In this document: piece by piece, positions 17,586 to 25,241 of the stretch
Numbering within the stretch: position 1 is the stretch's first letter
Layout: every line of letters starts with the position of its first letter
NCBI RefSeq assembly: GCF_014172405.1
Contig: NZ_WNXC01000002.1
Coordinates: 62,001 to 126,000, forward strand
Reading direction: 5' to 3'
Source: Pedobacter gandavensis
Lineage (GTDB): Bacteria; Bacteroidota; Bacteroidia; Sphingobacteriales; Sphingobacteriaceae
DNA: 64,000 nucleotides
Position numbers and translations under genes: made by a program
Notes under the pieces: model-generated
The model's database searches: none
What the model was told of the DNA's origin: nothing
The model's input: only the letters and a program-made list of their open reading frames with translations

Positions 17586-18470
17586 ATGAACGCAGCCATC
17601 ACCGCACCTCCTTTTCTTGATCCCTTAACTGATTTCGGTTTTAAGTACCTGTTTGGTGCGGAAACGAACAAAGGATTTTTGATTTCCTTTCTTAACGCAG
17701 TTTTTAAAGGCGAAAAGAAAATAATAGCAATTGAATATGGAGCTACAGAATCGGCGGGAAACTTACAGAAATTAAAAAAGGTATTTTTTGATGTAACCTG
17801 TACAGCAGATAATGGTAAAAAGTTCATCATTGAAATGCAGCAAAAAAAGCAAGAATACTTCAGAGATCGGTGTATTTTTTATTTATCAAGGTCGATCAAC
17901 GAACAGGTTTCTATGGGGAAAAGATGGCAGAGACCACTCAAAGAAATTTACCTGATTGCTTTGCTGAATTTTAAACTGACCGATAGTGAACCTGACTCCT
18001 ATCTCCAGAACATCGCGCTAATCAACAAGGATACCGGAAAGGCATTTTACAATCAACTCGGATTTAAATTCTTCGAATTACCCTGCTTCAATAAGAAAGA
18101 AGAAGAACTGGAAACAGATTTAGACAAATGGTTATATACCCTAAAAAACATGAGCACACTCACAAAAGTACCCTTAAGCTTCATGGATGGAGTTTTCTTT
18201 GAATTTTTACAAGAGGCAAAATTAAATAAGATGTCCAAAATAGACCGGGAGATCTATGCGTCCAATTTTAAAACTTATAATGATCATGAAAATACCATTA
18301 GTTATGCTAGAAAAGAGGGAAAAATAGAAGGAAAAGCAGAGGGGCAAATAGAGGGCGCCACAAAAACCAGGCTACTCATTGCCCGAAATTTAAAACAACT
18401 GGGATTCCCGATAGATCAAATCCATAAAATAACCAAGCTTCCAATGACACAAATCGATAGCATGGAATAA
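17586..18470 (+). CDS. Rpn family PD-(D/E)XK nuclease, tandem copy 3
   Basis: 294 residues with the same catalytic residues as copies 1 and 2. It has its own changes: MNAAITAPPFL, SEPDSYLQN, NQLGFKF and FLQEAKLNKM. The repeat tract is the shortest, with one EGKA unit, and the tail is LPMTQIDSME as in copy 1. The sequence downstream differs from the spacers, so this is the 3' end of the array. It converges on the unrecognised gene at 18497-19753 with 26 bases between stops and no visible terminator. Confidence 0.92.
   Translation: MNAAITAPPFLDPLTDFGFKYLFGAETNKGFLISFLNAVFKGEKKIIAIEYGATESAGNLQKLKKVFFDVTCTADNGKKFIIEMQQKKQEYFRDRCIFYLSRSINEQVSMGKRWQRPLKEIYLIALLNFKLTDSEPDSYLQNIALINKDTGKAFYNQLGFKFFELPCFNKKEEELETDLDKWLYTLKNMSTLTKVPLSFMDGVFFEFLQEAKLNKMSKIDREIYASNFKTYNDHENTISYARKEGKIEGKAEGQIEGATKTRLLIARNLKQLGFPIDQIHKITKLPMTQIDSME
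18231..18470 (+). other. Candidate internal RpnS-type antitoxin frame, copy 3
   Basis: The in-frame ATG at codon 216 would give a 79-residue product with one EGKA unit. The evidence is positional conservation only. Confidence 0.4.
18315..18362 (+). repeat. 12-base (four-residue) repeat tract, copy 3
   Basis: The tract encodes EGKI-EGKA-EGQI-EGAT and is the shortest of the three. Confidence 0.85.
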
Positions 18471-18496
18471 TTGAATAGAGCGACATAGATAGTTAC

Positions 18497-19753
18497 CTAA
18501 TCAAGTTGAACAACATCCTTCCTGAAGTATGGCGCATCAACCAGATATTGTAAAATAGATTCAGGGTCTTTGTCTGCGATTTGATTGACAGTGAATTCCT
18601 TCATGTGTCCTAGTTTTAGTAGAGATCCACAACCTGCATCATTAAATAGCTTGCTTAATTTCTCATTTTGATCAATGTGGTAGGAGTTGAAAGCTGGAAG
18701 TGTATCGATTTCCAGGTACTTTTTATCTTCCTTAACCACGCTTAATAGACGTCCTAATTTTTCTCCTTCTAAAGTATCGTTATTGGTTAGAAATAAAAAT
18801 GTATGGACCACCAACTTGCTCCCATGGAGTCTTACCACAAGATAGCCAACTTTGAGACCTGCGACTAAAAAATCGACATGGCTCACCTCTCCATTCCATC
18901 GATGAGAGATCTTTCGATCCATAAAAGTCAGCAGCAATATTTGATGCATGATTCCAGGGACTATATTGATTCTTTCCTGTAGCCTGTCAAGTGTATGCGT
19001 ACTGATATATAATTCCAGTGGAACGTCCAGGCCGGTAGTCTTGAATCCCAGTAATGATGGTTTAACATTATGGTGCTCCCAGTTGAATTCGGGGGATGGC
19101 CAACCTAGACGCATAGCCGTACGGATACCTTTATTTGTATCTATCTTTTCCTTTTTAGGTTTAAAACTATGAATCATGATGTCATTTTGAGGATTGAATT
19201 TCGCAAAATAGGGCGTCATAGTCAGGTCAGCCCTATAAATGTGGTCATTAAAATCGCTCAATAATGTACAGGTATCGGTAACGAGATAAATCAGTGTTTC
19301 TTGCAAATCACGATGGAACAATCCACTATCCGAGCAGAATGAAAAATGCTCCTTGATTTTTTCGAATTCAGGATCACCATTGGTTTCAAGCTCCCCGAGA
19401 CTATCTGTTAATGTAATCCCTTCGGACAGATACCAGGTAAATGGGATTTTATTGCCATTGGGAAGCGTCAGCTCCATACCTTCCATCTGCTGCTGCAATA
19501 GTTTATTAAACTTCAGTACAGTAACTTTATCTATGTCTGATCCTTCAGCAACTTTGGCTTTCAGCCCCGGATATCGGAGTTCATAAAGATTCTCCAGATA
19601 AACATCATGAAGGATTTCCAAGAGTTCTTCACCACCAATAAGCACAATTATTTTTCTAGTACGATCCAGAAATCGCTCCTTCAATGCCTTGCGTTGTTGC
19701 TCAATATTAGCAGCTGATCTAATTGACTGCTGCTTCTTTTTCTTTCTATCCAT
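18497..19753 (-). CDS. Hypothetical protein, unrecognised 418-residue family
   Basis: I do not recognise this protein. It has no signal peptide and starts with a basic stretch (MDRKKKKQQSIRSAANIEQQRKALKERFLDRTRK), so it is probably cytoplasmic. The middle (about 225-265) contains LELYISTHTLDRLQERINIVPG, followed by a beta-rich stretch (VDFLVAGLKVGYLVVRLHGSKLVVHTFLFLT). The S-x-H-x-L-x-R-L-x-E-R pattern recalls small RNase-like or toxin-like domains, but this is only a resemblance. It is convergent with the Rpn array, and both sit between glycosidase genes, so it may belong to the same acquired block (inference). Coding is supported by its length and coherent composition. Confidence 0.75.
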   Translation of the reverse strand: MDRKKKKQQSIRSAANIEQQRKALKERFLDRTRKIIVLIGGEELLEILHDVYLENLYELRYPGLKAKVAEGSDIDKVTVLKFNKLLQQQMEGMELTLPNGNKIPFTWYLSEGITLTDSLGELETNGDPEFEKIKEHFSFCSDSGLFHRDLQETLIYLVTDTCTLLSDFNDHIYRADLTMTPYFAKFNPQNDIMIHSFKPKKEKIDTNKGIRTAMRLGWPSPEFNWEHHNVKPSLLGFKTTGLDVPLELYISTHTLDRLQERINIVPGIMHQILLLTFMDRKISHRWNGEVSHVDFLVAGLKVGYLVVRLHGSKLVVHTFLFLTNNDTLEGEKLGRLLSVVKEDKKYLEIDTLPAFNSYHIDQNEKLSKLFNDAGCGSLLKLGHMKEFTVNQIADKDPESILQYLVDAPYFRKDVVQLD

Positions 19754-19970
19754 TTATTTTTGATATTGGCAACACGCTACATTAAAATCATCAGATTTTG
19801 CCTAATAACCTGCTACTATCTTTCATTTACAGGATATAAACCCCATCAATAGCAGCAACAGAATTAACCTAAACAAAAACACAGCACTATTCAGTTAATC
19901 GCAAGCTACATAAACTAACAACAAATATTATTGAGCTCATAGCATAACAGAACATAAACTAGCTAACAAA

Positions 19971-22250
19971 TTATAAAACAAGACGTTTCTTTTGTAATCC
20001 CCAGCTCCAGTTTGGTCTAATGCTTGAAGTTACTGGATTTATATTGAACTTTTGATTTGGATACCCTTCAGAAAGCAGAATTGTCTCTCCAGGCAACGTA
20101 CTGAAGCTAATGTTTACTTTCCCGGCATTTTGAAAAACGGAAAAATCTATACCTCCCCTTTTATCAGAAGTAACAAGACTAATATTGAAGTCAGTTTCCA
20201 GTCGGCAGGTATCTCCTTTTGAGCTATAAACCTTAATAAACTCCGTTTTTCCTTTCACTTTACTTGCAGAAACCAGGAATCCTCCTTCCGTACGAAGCTT
20301 ATCAAATGAAACATCTTTCCATGCCGCTGGTACTGCAGGAAAGATTCTTATTTTATTCCCCCAACTTTGAAGGAGTAGCTCTTGAATAGAAGTTGCAGCA
20401 GATAATGGTGTTTCTATAACCGGCCCAGACTCCTGGTATAGGGTGTTTGGCTGAATATACTGATCGAAAAGCTGATTAAGCAAATCATAAGCTTGATCCC
20501 CTTTCCCCATCATAGCATTGATAGAAGCTGCACCTGTAAAAGTATATCCTTGCAAGGCGCCTTTCAAGGAAAGCCAATGATTCAATGACTGCTCAATTAA
20601 AGCTTTATTGGTGGTATCCAAAGGCGTCAGTAAATGATAAGGGTAAATCATCAACATATGAGAATAATGTCGGTGAGAACTTGTTAAACTTACGTTTTTA
20701 CCAATCATCAATCCAGTTTCATTTACCGGATAGGGTACTAGGTTTTGCAGTATGTTTTTCCATTTATCAAGATCAGCATCCTGAAATCCATCTTTTTCAT
20801 TTAAACTGATTAAAGTAACCAAGCCCCACCGTAAACTAGACAATGCATAATTCGCATCTTCTGCATACTTATACTCTGGAGAAAAAGAGGAAGGTAAGTG
20901 CAGAACTCCATGTTCATCCTTTTTCAAATGATACAAAAGGTGGTTCACAGACCTTCTCAACAATGGATAAATATTCTTTTTTAGTTCTTCTCTATCTTTT
21001 GAATAAGCATAATATTGGTAATAATAGAACATAGTCCAGGTTAGATTTCCCAATTCAAACTGCCCGTTGTCCTTATTGGCTTCTGCCAATGGAGCCAATA
21101 AATCATAACCAGAAATCCTACCGATAGCAGCCGCATCTTTCCTCCAAACTTCCGGCACATTATTGATTAGATTTTGTAAATTTCTATTTAAGGTATTGAA
21201 CAGGGGTTTACCCAATTCCAGATGGTTGGCAGTAAATATTGGCGAATAGGTAAGTTGTGTATTGAGGTTCCACCAGACTCCTGGCCATGGGGTTTTCCCA
21301 TTAAACCAGGGTCCCATCAGGTCAATCATTGGCAAGTTCTCTCGTGTAGCTGAAGCCAATTTATAGAGTTGTATCCAGTAAAAACTCTCCATCCGTTGAT
21401 CAGGAATAGAAATGAAACTCTGCTGATAAAACTGGTGCCACCACTTTTGGTGGGCTGCTACAACGGTCTGATATTTTGACTTGGAAAAAGTCTGTATTGC
21501 CTGACTGGCCTCTTTCAGCTCATCGGATTTCCCATCTGCATCATATCCTACGGAAATGATCATTGTACTTTCATTTGCATGTTTCTTATTGGCCCATACT
21601 GTAGCATAACCTCCATTATTCAACAAGGATTGTTTACACACATCGAATGATCCAACTTTTGAAAGTTGATAGGCCGGATTTTCAGGATACACTACAGGAT
21701 TTCCTGCATTCTGCTGATTCATCCTTGGACTTTTACTTTTTTCAGGCATAAACTGCCAATTGATATTTTTCTCGGACTGTGTGCCTTTTGCGGAGATATA
21801 AATTACATTGGTATTGGCTGGTACAAATGAGTTGAACTTCAAGGTTCCTTTAGTAGTAAAAATAGTTCCTTCTGCCCTTGCATTGTAAATATCCAGGGTC
21901 ATTTTCGCAGCAGTAATTTCCCCTACAGTCTTGAGGGTCATGCGGCCAATTGGCAATCTAGGTTTAGAAATTAAGGGCTCTGAAAGTCCTGCACCCTGAT
22001 GTTCCCGCTGATCGGTTACATCGGTTCGGCCAATATCAAATCGGATCGTATGTGCATCTTCTTTATAAATATTTGTGCCTAACAAGCCATTTCCCAAAAT
22101 GATTCCACTATAATAACTGGTACCAATCGTATCCCAATGTAAGGTTTGTCGCTTCATGAATACTGGCCAATTGATACCAGCAGGTTTTACCTGTGCTGAC
22201 AAAACACTTGTGCTCAACAAAAAAAAGAAAAAGGATAAATAGGATTTCAT
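19971..22250 (-). CDS. GH95-like (alpha/alpha)6 glycoside hydrolase, divergent
   Basis: 759 residues with a signal peptide (MKSYLSFFFFLLSTSVLSAQ). The overall plan resembles GH95: an N-terminal beta-domain with YSGIILGNGLLGTNIYKED, an (alpha/alpha)6 domain with N328 and N330 (WWNLNTQLTYSP), a candidate acid E459 (SSFSPEYKYAED) and the segment TSSHRHYSHMLMIYPYHLLTP. At the place of the GH95 catalytic Asp the sequence reads VIETPLSAATSI, which puts E613 where D is expected. It may therefore have a different substrate or altered activity. It stands alone on the minus strand, with two inverted repeats just upstream of its start. Confidence 0.75.
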   Translation of the reverse strand: MKSYLSFFFFLLSTSVLSAQVKPAGINWPVFMKRQTLHWDTIGTSYYSGIILGNGLLGTNIYKEDAHTIRFDIGRTDVTDQREHQGAGLSEPLISKPRLPIGRMTLKTVGEITAAKMTLDIYNARAEGTIFTTKGTLKFNSFVPANTNVIYISAKGTQSEKNINWQFMPEKSKSPRMNQQNAGNPVVYPENPAYQLSKVGSFDVCKQSLLNNGGYATVWANKKHANESTMIISVGYDADGKSDELKEASQAIQTFSKSKYQTVVAAHQKWWHQFYQQSFISIPDQRMESFYWIQLYKLASATRENLPMIDLMGPWFNGKTPWPGVWWNLNTQLTYSPIFTANHLELGKPLFNTLNRNLQNLINNVPEVWRKDAAAIGRISGYDLLAPLAEANKDNGQFELGNLTWTMFYYYQYYAYSKDREELKKNIYPLLRRSVNHLLYHLKKDEHGVLHLPSSFSPEYKYAEDANYALSSLRWGLVTLISLNEKDGFQDADLDKWKNILQNLVPYPVNETGLMIGKNVSLTSSHRHYSHMLMIYPYHLLTPLDTTNKALIEQSLNHWLSLKGALQGYTFTGAASINAMMGKGDQAYDLLNQLFDQYIQPNTLYQESGPVIETPLSAATSIQELLLQSWGNKIRIFPAVPAAWKDVSFDKLRTEGGFLVSASKVKGKTEFIKVYSSKGDTCRLETDFNISLVTSDKRGGIDFSVFQNAGKVNISFSTLPGETILLSEGYPNQKFNINPVTSSIRPNWSWGLQKKRLVL

Positions 22251-22267
22251 ATGCCAGAAAGTTTCAT

Positions 22268-22317
22268 TTAGCAGCCTGCTAATGCAGAGCTCATTAGCTA
22301 AATCTAATCAGATTTAG
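22268..22317. promoter_or_regulatory. Two inverted repeats upstream of the GH95-like gene
   Basis: TTAGCAG-C-CTGCTAA (22268-22282) and CTAAATCT-AATC-AGATTTAG (22298-22317) are both perfect. They lie 18-67 bases upstream of the start at 22250. They could be operator sites or a structured leader. Confidence 0.4.
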
Positions 22318-22466
22318 TTTAAATATCCAGGCTTTGCCAAAATCGCTGAACATTATAACGAAATGCTAAAATCAATAAAATCTCTTTTTTGAAAAAACCC
22401 AGAAACCCTCATAATTATAATAGCTCATTATGATTTCTGTTATTTTCATAGTACAGGAAAGCTGAT

Positions 22467-22474
22467 TACTTTTG
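22467..22474 (+). promoter_or_regulatory. Bacteroidota -7 element candidate
   Basis: TACTTTTG matches TAnnTTTG and ends 24 bases before the monooxygenase-like start. No clear -33 TTTG lies at the usual spacing, so this is tentative. Confidence 0.35.
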
Positions 22475-22498
22475 TTCAATCACAAAAATAAATAGAAG

Positions 22499-22789
22499 AT
22501 GAATATCAACTTAACTGCCATTATAAAAAGTACCGAAGGGAATTCGGATGCGATGAAAGCACTGCTACTAGAATTACTTGCTGATTCGAGAAAAGAAAGT
22601 GCATGTATTCAATACGACCTTCACCAGGATCGTGAAAATAGGAATGTGTTTCTATTCCATGAGATCTGGGAAAACCAGGAAGGACTAGACTTGCACAACT
22701 CACAACCTCATATTGCACGTTTTGTTAGCGAATCTGTGCACATCATTGATGGTCCTGTCATCATTCACAATACAGAAAAATTAGCTTAA
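22499..22789 (+). CDS. Antibiotic biosynthesis monooxygenase (ABM)/YgiN-like quinol monooxygenase
   Basis: 96 residues, the usual length of a single ABM ferredoxin-like domain. The family hallmarks are the SRKESACIQYDLHQDRENRNVFLFHEIWENQEGLDLHNSQPHIARF stretch (quoted in parts: ESACIQYDLHQD, FLFHEIWENQE, LHNSQPHIARF). Such cofactor-free proteins oxidise quinols or act as dimeric stress proteins; the substrate cannot be told. Its stop is one base from the stop of the convergent methyltransferase gene. Confidence 0.85.
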   Translation: MNINLTAIIKSTEGNSDAMKALLLELLADSRKESACIQYDLHQDRENRNVFLFHEIWENQEGLDLHNSQPHIARFVSESVHIIDGPVIIHNTEKLA

Positions 22790-22790
22790 T

Positions 22791-23555
22791 TTAAAACCGT
22801 CCTGACATCAGGGTTCTTTTAAATGGATAAAAAACAGGCTTTTCGGGATATCGTTCCTGAAGCCTGCTTTTGTATTCATTTGTAAAAATGGACTTCAAGT
22901 TTTCAGGAAGGCGCTCTAAGTAAGGCAGCATTGCGGTTCCGGAAGTCCATTCCAAGATGGCATTTGCATCGGATAAAACATGCGGATATACCTTCTCATA
23001 AATCGTCATTTCCTGACAACCTTGTTCAAATAAAATCTGAGCATAGACTTCTATATTGAGCACAGTTGTTAATCTGATCCAACCATTTAAGGCTTCTTTA
23101 AACGGACTTTCTTTGGCGATTTCCTGGAGCGTCTTATGGGTAAAATGATCATGATTTGAGGGGATTTGAATCAAAATTTGTCCACCGGAATGTAGTAAAG
23201 CAATCATTTCCGGCCAAAGTTGTTCATGCTGATCCAACCATTGCAATGCTGCATTAGAAAATATCAGGTCATATTTTTCTCCGGATTGAATTTTATTTTT
23301 TATGTCGATATGCTCAAAATGCAAATTTTCATTTTCGAAAACAGCCGCATCTCTTAACATCTCTTTTGAAGCATCTATGCCGAGCACTTGTGACCCTGGT
23401 AATTCCTGCTGAATTTTATGGGTAAGTTCTCCTGTGCCACAACCAAGATCAATTACTTTCAGCTTTTCCCTCTTATCTAGCATTCCCAACAAATCATAAA
23501 ATGGCGCGTAACGCTCTTGTTTGAATTTATTATATAAATCTGGATTCCAAGACAT
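22791..23555 (-). CDS. tam: Trans-aconitate 2-methyltransferase-like SAM-dependent methyltransferase
   Basis: 254 residues, the usual Tam length. It begins MSWNPDLYNKFKQERYAPFYDLL, like E. coli Tam. The SAM-binding motif I is VIDLGCGTGELTHKI, followed by LGIDASKEML, and motif IV is DLIFSNAALQWL. Tam methylates trans-aconitate, which inhibits aconitase. The C-terminal third is typical of the family. The function is by family likeness, and another small carboxylic acid could be the substrate. It is monocistronic and convergent with the ABM gene. Confidence 0.8.
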   Translation of the reverse strand: MSWNPDLYNKFKQERYAPFYDLLGMLDKREKLKVIDLGCGTGELTHKIQQELPGSQVLGIDASKEMLRDAAVFENENLHFEHIDIKNKIQSGEKYDLIFSNAALQWLDQHEQLWPEMIALLHSGGQILIQIPSNHDHFTHKTLQEIAKESPFKEALNGWIRLTTVLNIEVYAQILFEQGCQEMTIYEKVYPHVLSDANAILEWTSGTAMLPYLERLPENLKSIFTNEYKSRLQERYPEKPVFYPFKRTLMSGRF

Positions 23556-23928
23556 GGCTTATTGATTTTTAATTTCTGAATCACCTAGAACAACAATAAA
23601 ATCAGGCTAATGGTTTAGCGATGATTTCGCTCCCTTTACCTGGGGCGACTTAAGCTAACGCTCTTTTCTACCCAACCCTACAGCTAATTGCAGGTAAGTT
23701 CATATTGGACCTAGAATTACATGGGCCTTTTTAGGCTACTATCAGGGGGTTGGTAGGGCCTAGCCCAGCCTATAGCCCTATCAAAGCCGTTAAAATCACC
23801 AAGTTACTTTCTTTTAATTCCGGAAAGAATATAGTCTCAATAAGGATTTACCTCGAATTAAAAGCGTATCTTCCTACTGTTCATACTGAACACAACTTTA
23901 CGCTACTTCAAACCTTAACCTCTTAATT
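23556..23928. other. 373-base gap with GC-rich self-complementary segment
   Basis: No credible gene. A GC-rich patch at 23728-23780 contains nested complementary words (TAGGGC at 23754-23759 with GCCCTA at 23775-23780, and GGGC-CTA-GCCC at 23756-23766) in otherwise AT-rich sequence. It lies between the divergent tam and DUF6266 genes and could be a structured leader of the latter. Confidence 0.3.
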
Positions 23929-24762
23929 ATGGCACTAGCTTCAAACGGACCACAGGGTCACCTCAATGGAAAAGTTGGCAATCTTGTCTTTTATATGCTC
24001 AATGGACAACCTGTAGTCCGTCTAATCGGTAGAAAAGGAAAACCCAGCAGGCTTCAACTGGCTAACTATCAGGCCATGGAAGTGACCATGAAATTACTCA
24101 ACAGAATGGGCAGTTTTATTAAACTAGGCTACGGTTTACAGGCTAAGGGAACAGTGCAAAATGCCCATAATTTGGCCACTTCCTACCATAAAAAAGAGGC
24201 TCTACAAGGGGAATACCCTAACATTAGCATCGATTACAGTAAGGTGATGCTAAGTAGAGGTGTGATGCCAGAAACCAAAGATTTGAAGATTGAAAAGGTT
24301 GCTGGTGGATTAGAGATCAGCTGGGATCCGACACATTCCAGTGAATTACAGCACAACGACAGTGTGATGGTCATGATTTGTACTCCAGAAACCAACAATG
24401 ACCGGGAATACCTAAATATCGCCAGAAGATCTGAAGGCAAATGTTTTATCCCAATGTATGAGGAAGCACTGAATCAACAAATAGAGCCCTATATCTCCTT
24501 TATTTCTGCGGATGGAGAAAGGATATCTGATAGTGTTTATCTAGGTAATTTGAACGGATTAGGGGAAAATAAGACTGAGAAAGCCGCGAAGGAAAAATAC
24601 CAGCAGGTAAAAGCAAGATTTGATCAGGTAGAAGGCAACTATTTAGGGCAATTGAAGGAGAATCACGGGAGTAAACCGAACTCCAAGGCTTTTAAATATT
24701 TGGAAAAGGAATATAAAGTCCTCAAAAATCAATTGGTACACTTACCCGGGAAACCTGGTTAA
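23929..24762 (+). CDS. DUF6266 family protein
   Basis: 277 residues. It begins MALASNGPQGHLNGKVGNLVFYMLNGQPVVR, the short conserved opening (GxxGKVGNxVxYxxxGQxxVR) I associate with DUF6266 proteins of Pedobacter and relatives. There is no signal peptide. The middle has a beta-rich, FN3-like character (KIEKVAGGLEISWDP). The C-terminus is a Lys/Glu-rich predicted helix (residues 215-270). The function is unknown. It is a single-gene unit with a long upstream gap. Confidence 0.75.
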   Translation: MALASNGPQGHLNGKVGNLVFYMLNGQPVVRLIGRKGKPSRLQLANYQAMEVTMKLLNRMGSFIKLGYGLQAKGTVQNAHNLATSYHKKEALQGEYPNISIDYSKVMLSRGVMPETKDLKIEKVAGGLEISWDPTHSSELQHNDSVMVMICTPETNNDREYLNIARRSEGKCFIPMYEEALNQQIEPYISFISADGERISDSVYLGNLNGLGENKTEKAAKEKYQQVKARFDQVEGNYLGQLKENHGSKPNSKAFKYLEKEYKVLKNQLVHLPGKPG

Positions 24763-25241
24763 GCCAAATTAAAAGAATCTATACAAAGTACTCAAAAATT
24801 GCCGGCCAAAATTCAGCGAAGGTTATTGCTATGGCCATTAAAAAGAAACAACAACCACAAGTATTATCAAATAACAACGTTTATTTTCCTTATAGACAGC
24901 TATTTATTAGCCAAATTTCAGATGCAAGTAATTCTCGTAAAAAAAAACTCTATTTGAAGGCATTCATTTCCAAAAAAAGAACACATAAATACCATCAAGT
25001 TAATTCAAACACGCATCTACATGAAAATCAGGTCATAAAAAACATTTAAAATATTTGCAATAAATTTCAAACATTTAGAGCCTTAAGGGGTTGTTCAAGA
25101 AACAAAAGTATTTCCTTCATTCTGCTACCTCTTTATGAAAAAACTACTCCGTACGCTTGCAATTGCTATTCATAGCGATTTTAGAGGATTTTTTTTCTTG
25201 AGGGAAACTCATGTCCTCATCTCCCCCCTTAAATCGCATCT
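24763..25241. other. 479-base gap upstream of the asparagine operon
   Basis: No protein gene I can support. A 72-codon frame at 24831-25049 has low-complexity, Lys/Asn/His-rich content and no family likeness. A 36-codon frame (25135-25245, starting MKKLLRTLAIAIHSDF) ends by overlapping the porin start as ATGA and could be a leader peptide or mere chance. The gap presumably holds the operon promoter, but no TAnnTTTG element is clear. Confidence 0.3.

Larger units (their letters stand above)
15700..18470 (+). repeat. Tandem array of three Rpn gene units (about 0.94 kb each)
   Basis: Three head-to-tail units begin at 15700, 16637 and 17586, with periods of 937 and 949 bases. The gene lengths are 897, 909 and 885 bases, and each difference is a multiple of 12 bases, set by the number of EGKA units. 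The two 40-base spacers (16597-16636 and 17546-17585) differ at one base. The near-identity over whole units indicates recent tandem duplication or ongoing gene conversion. No inverted repeats or target-site duplications flank the block. Confidence 0.93.

Noticed and set aside
15700..18470. Rpn array as an insertion sequence or transposon
   Set aside because: Rpn proteins are often labelled transposases, but there are no terminal inverted repeats or target duplications. The units are tandem, with identical spacers, which fits duplication.
24831..25049. 72-codon frame rich in Lys, Asn and His
   Set aside because: Low-complexity, no signal peptide or family likeness, and lies in an AT-rich upstream gap.
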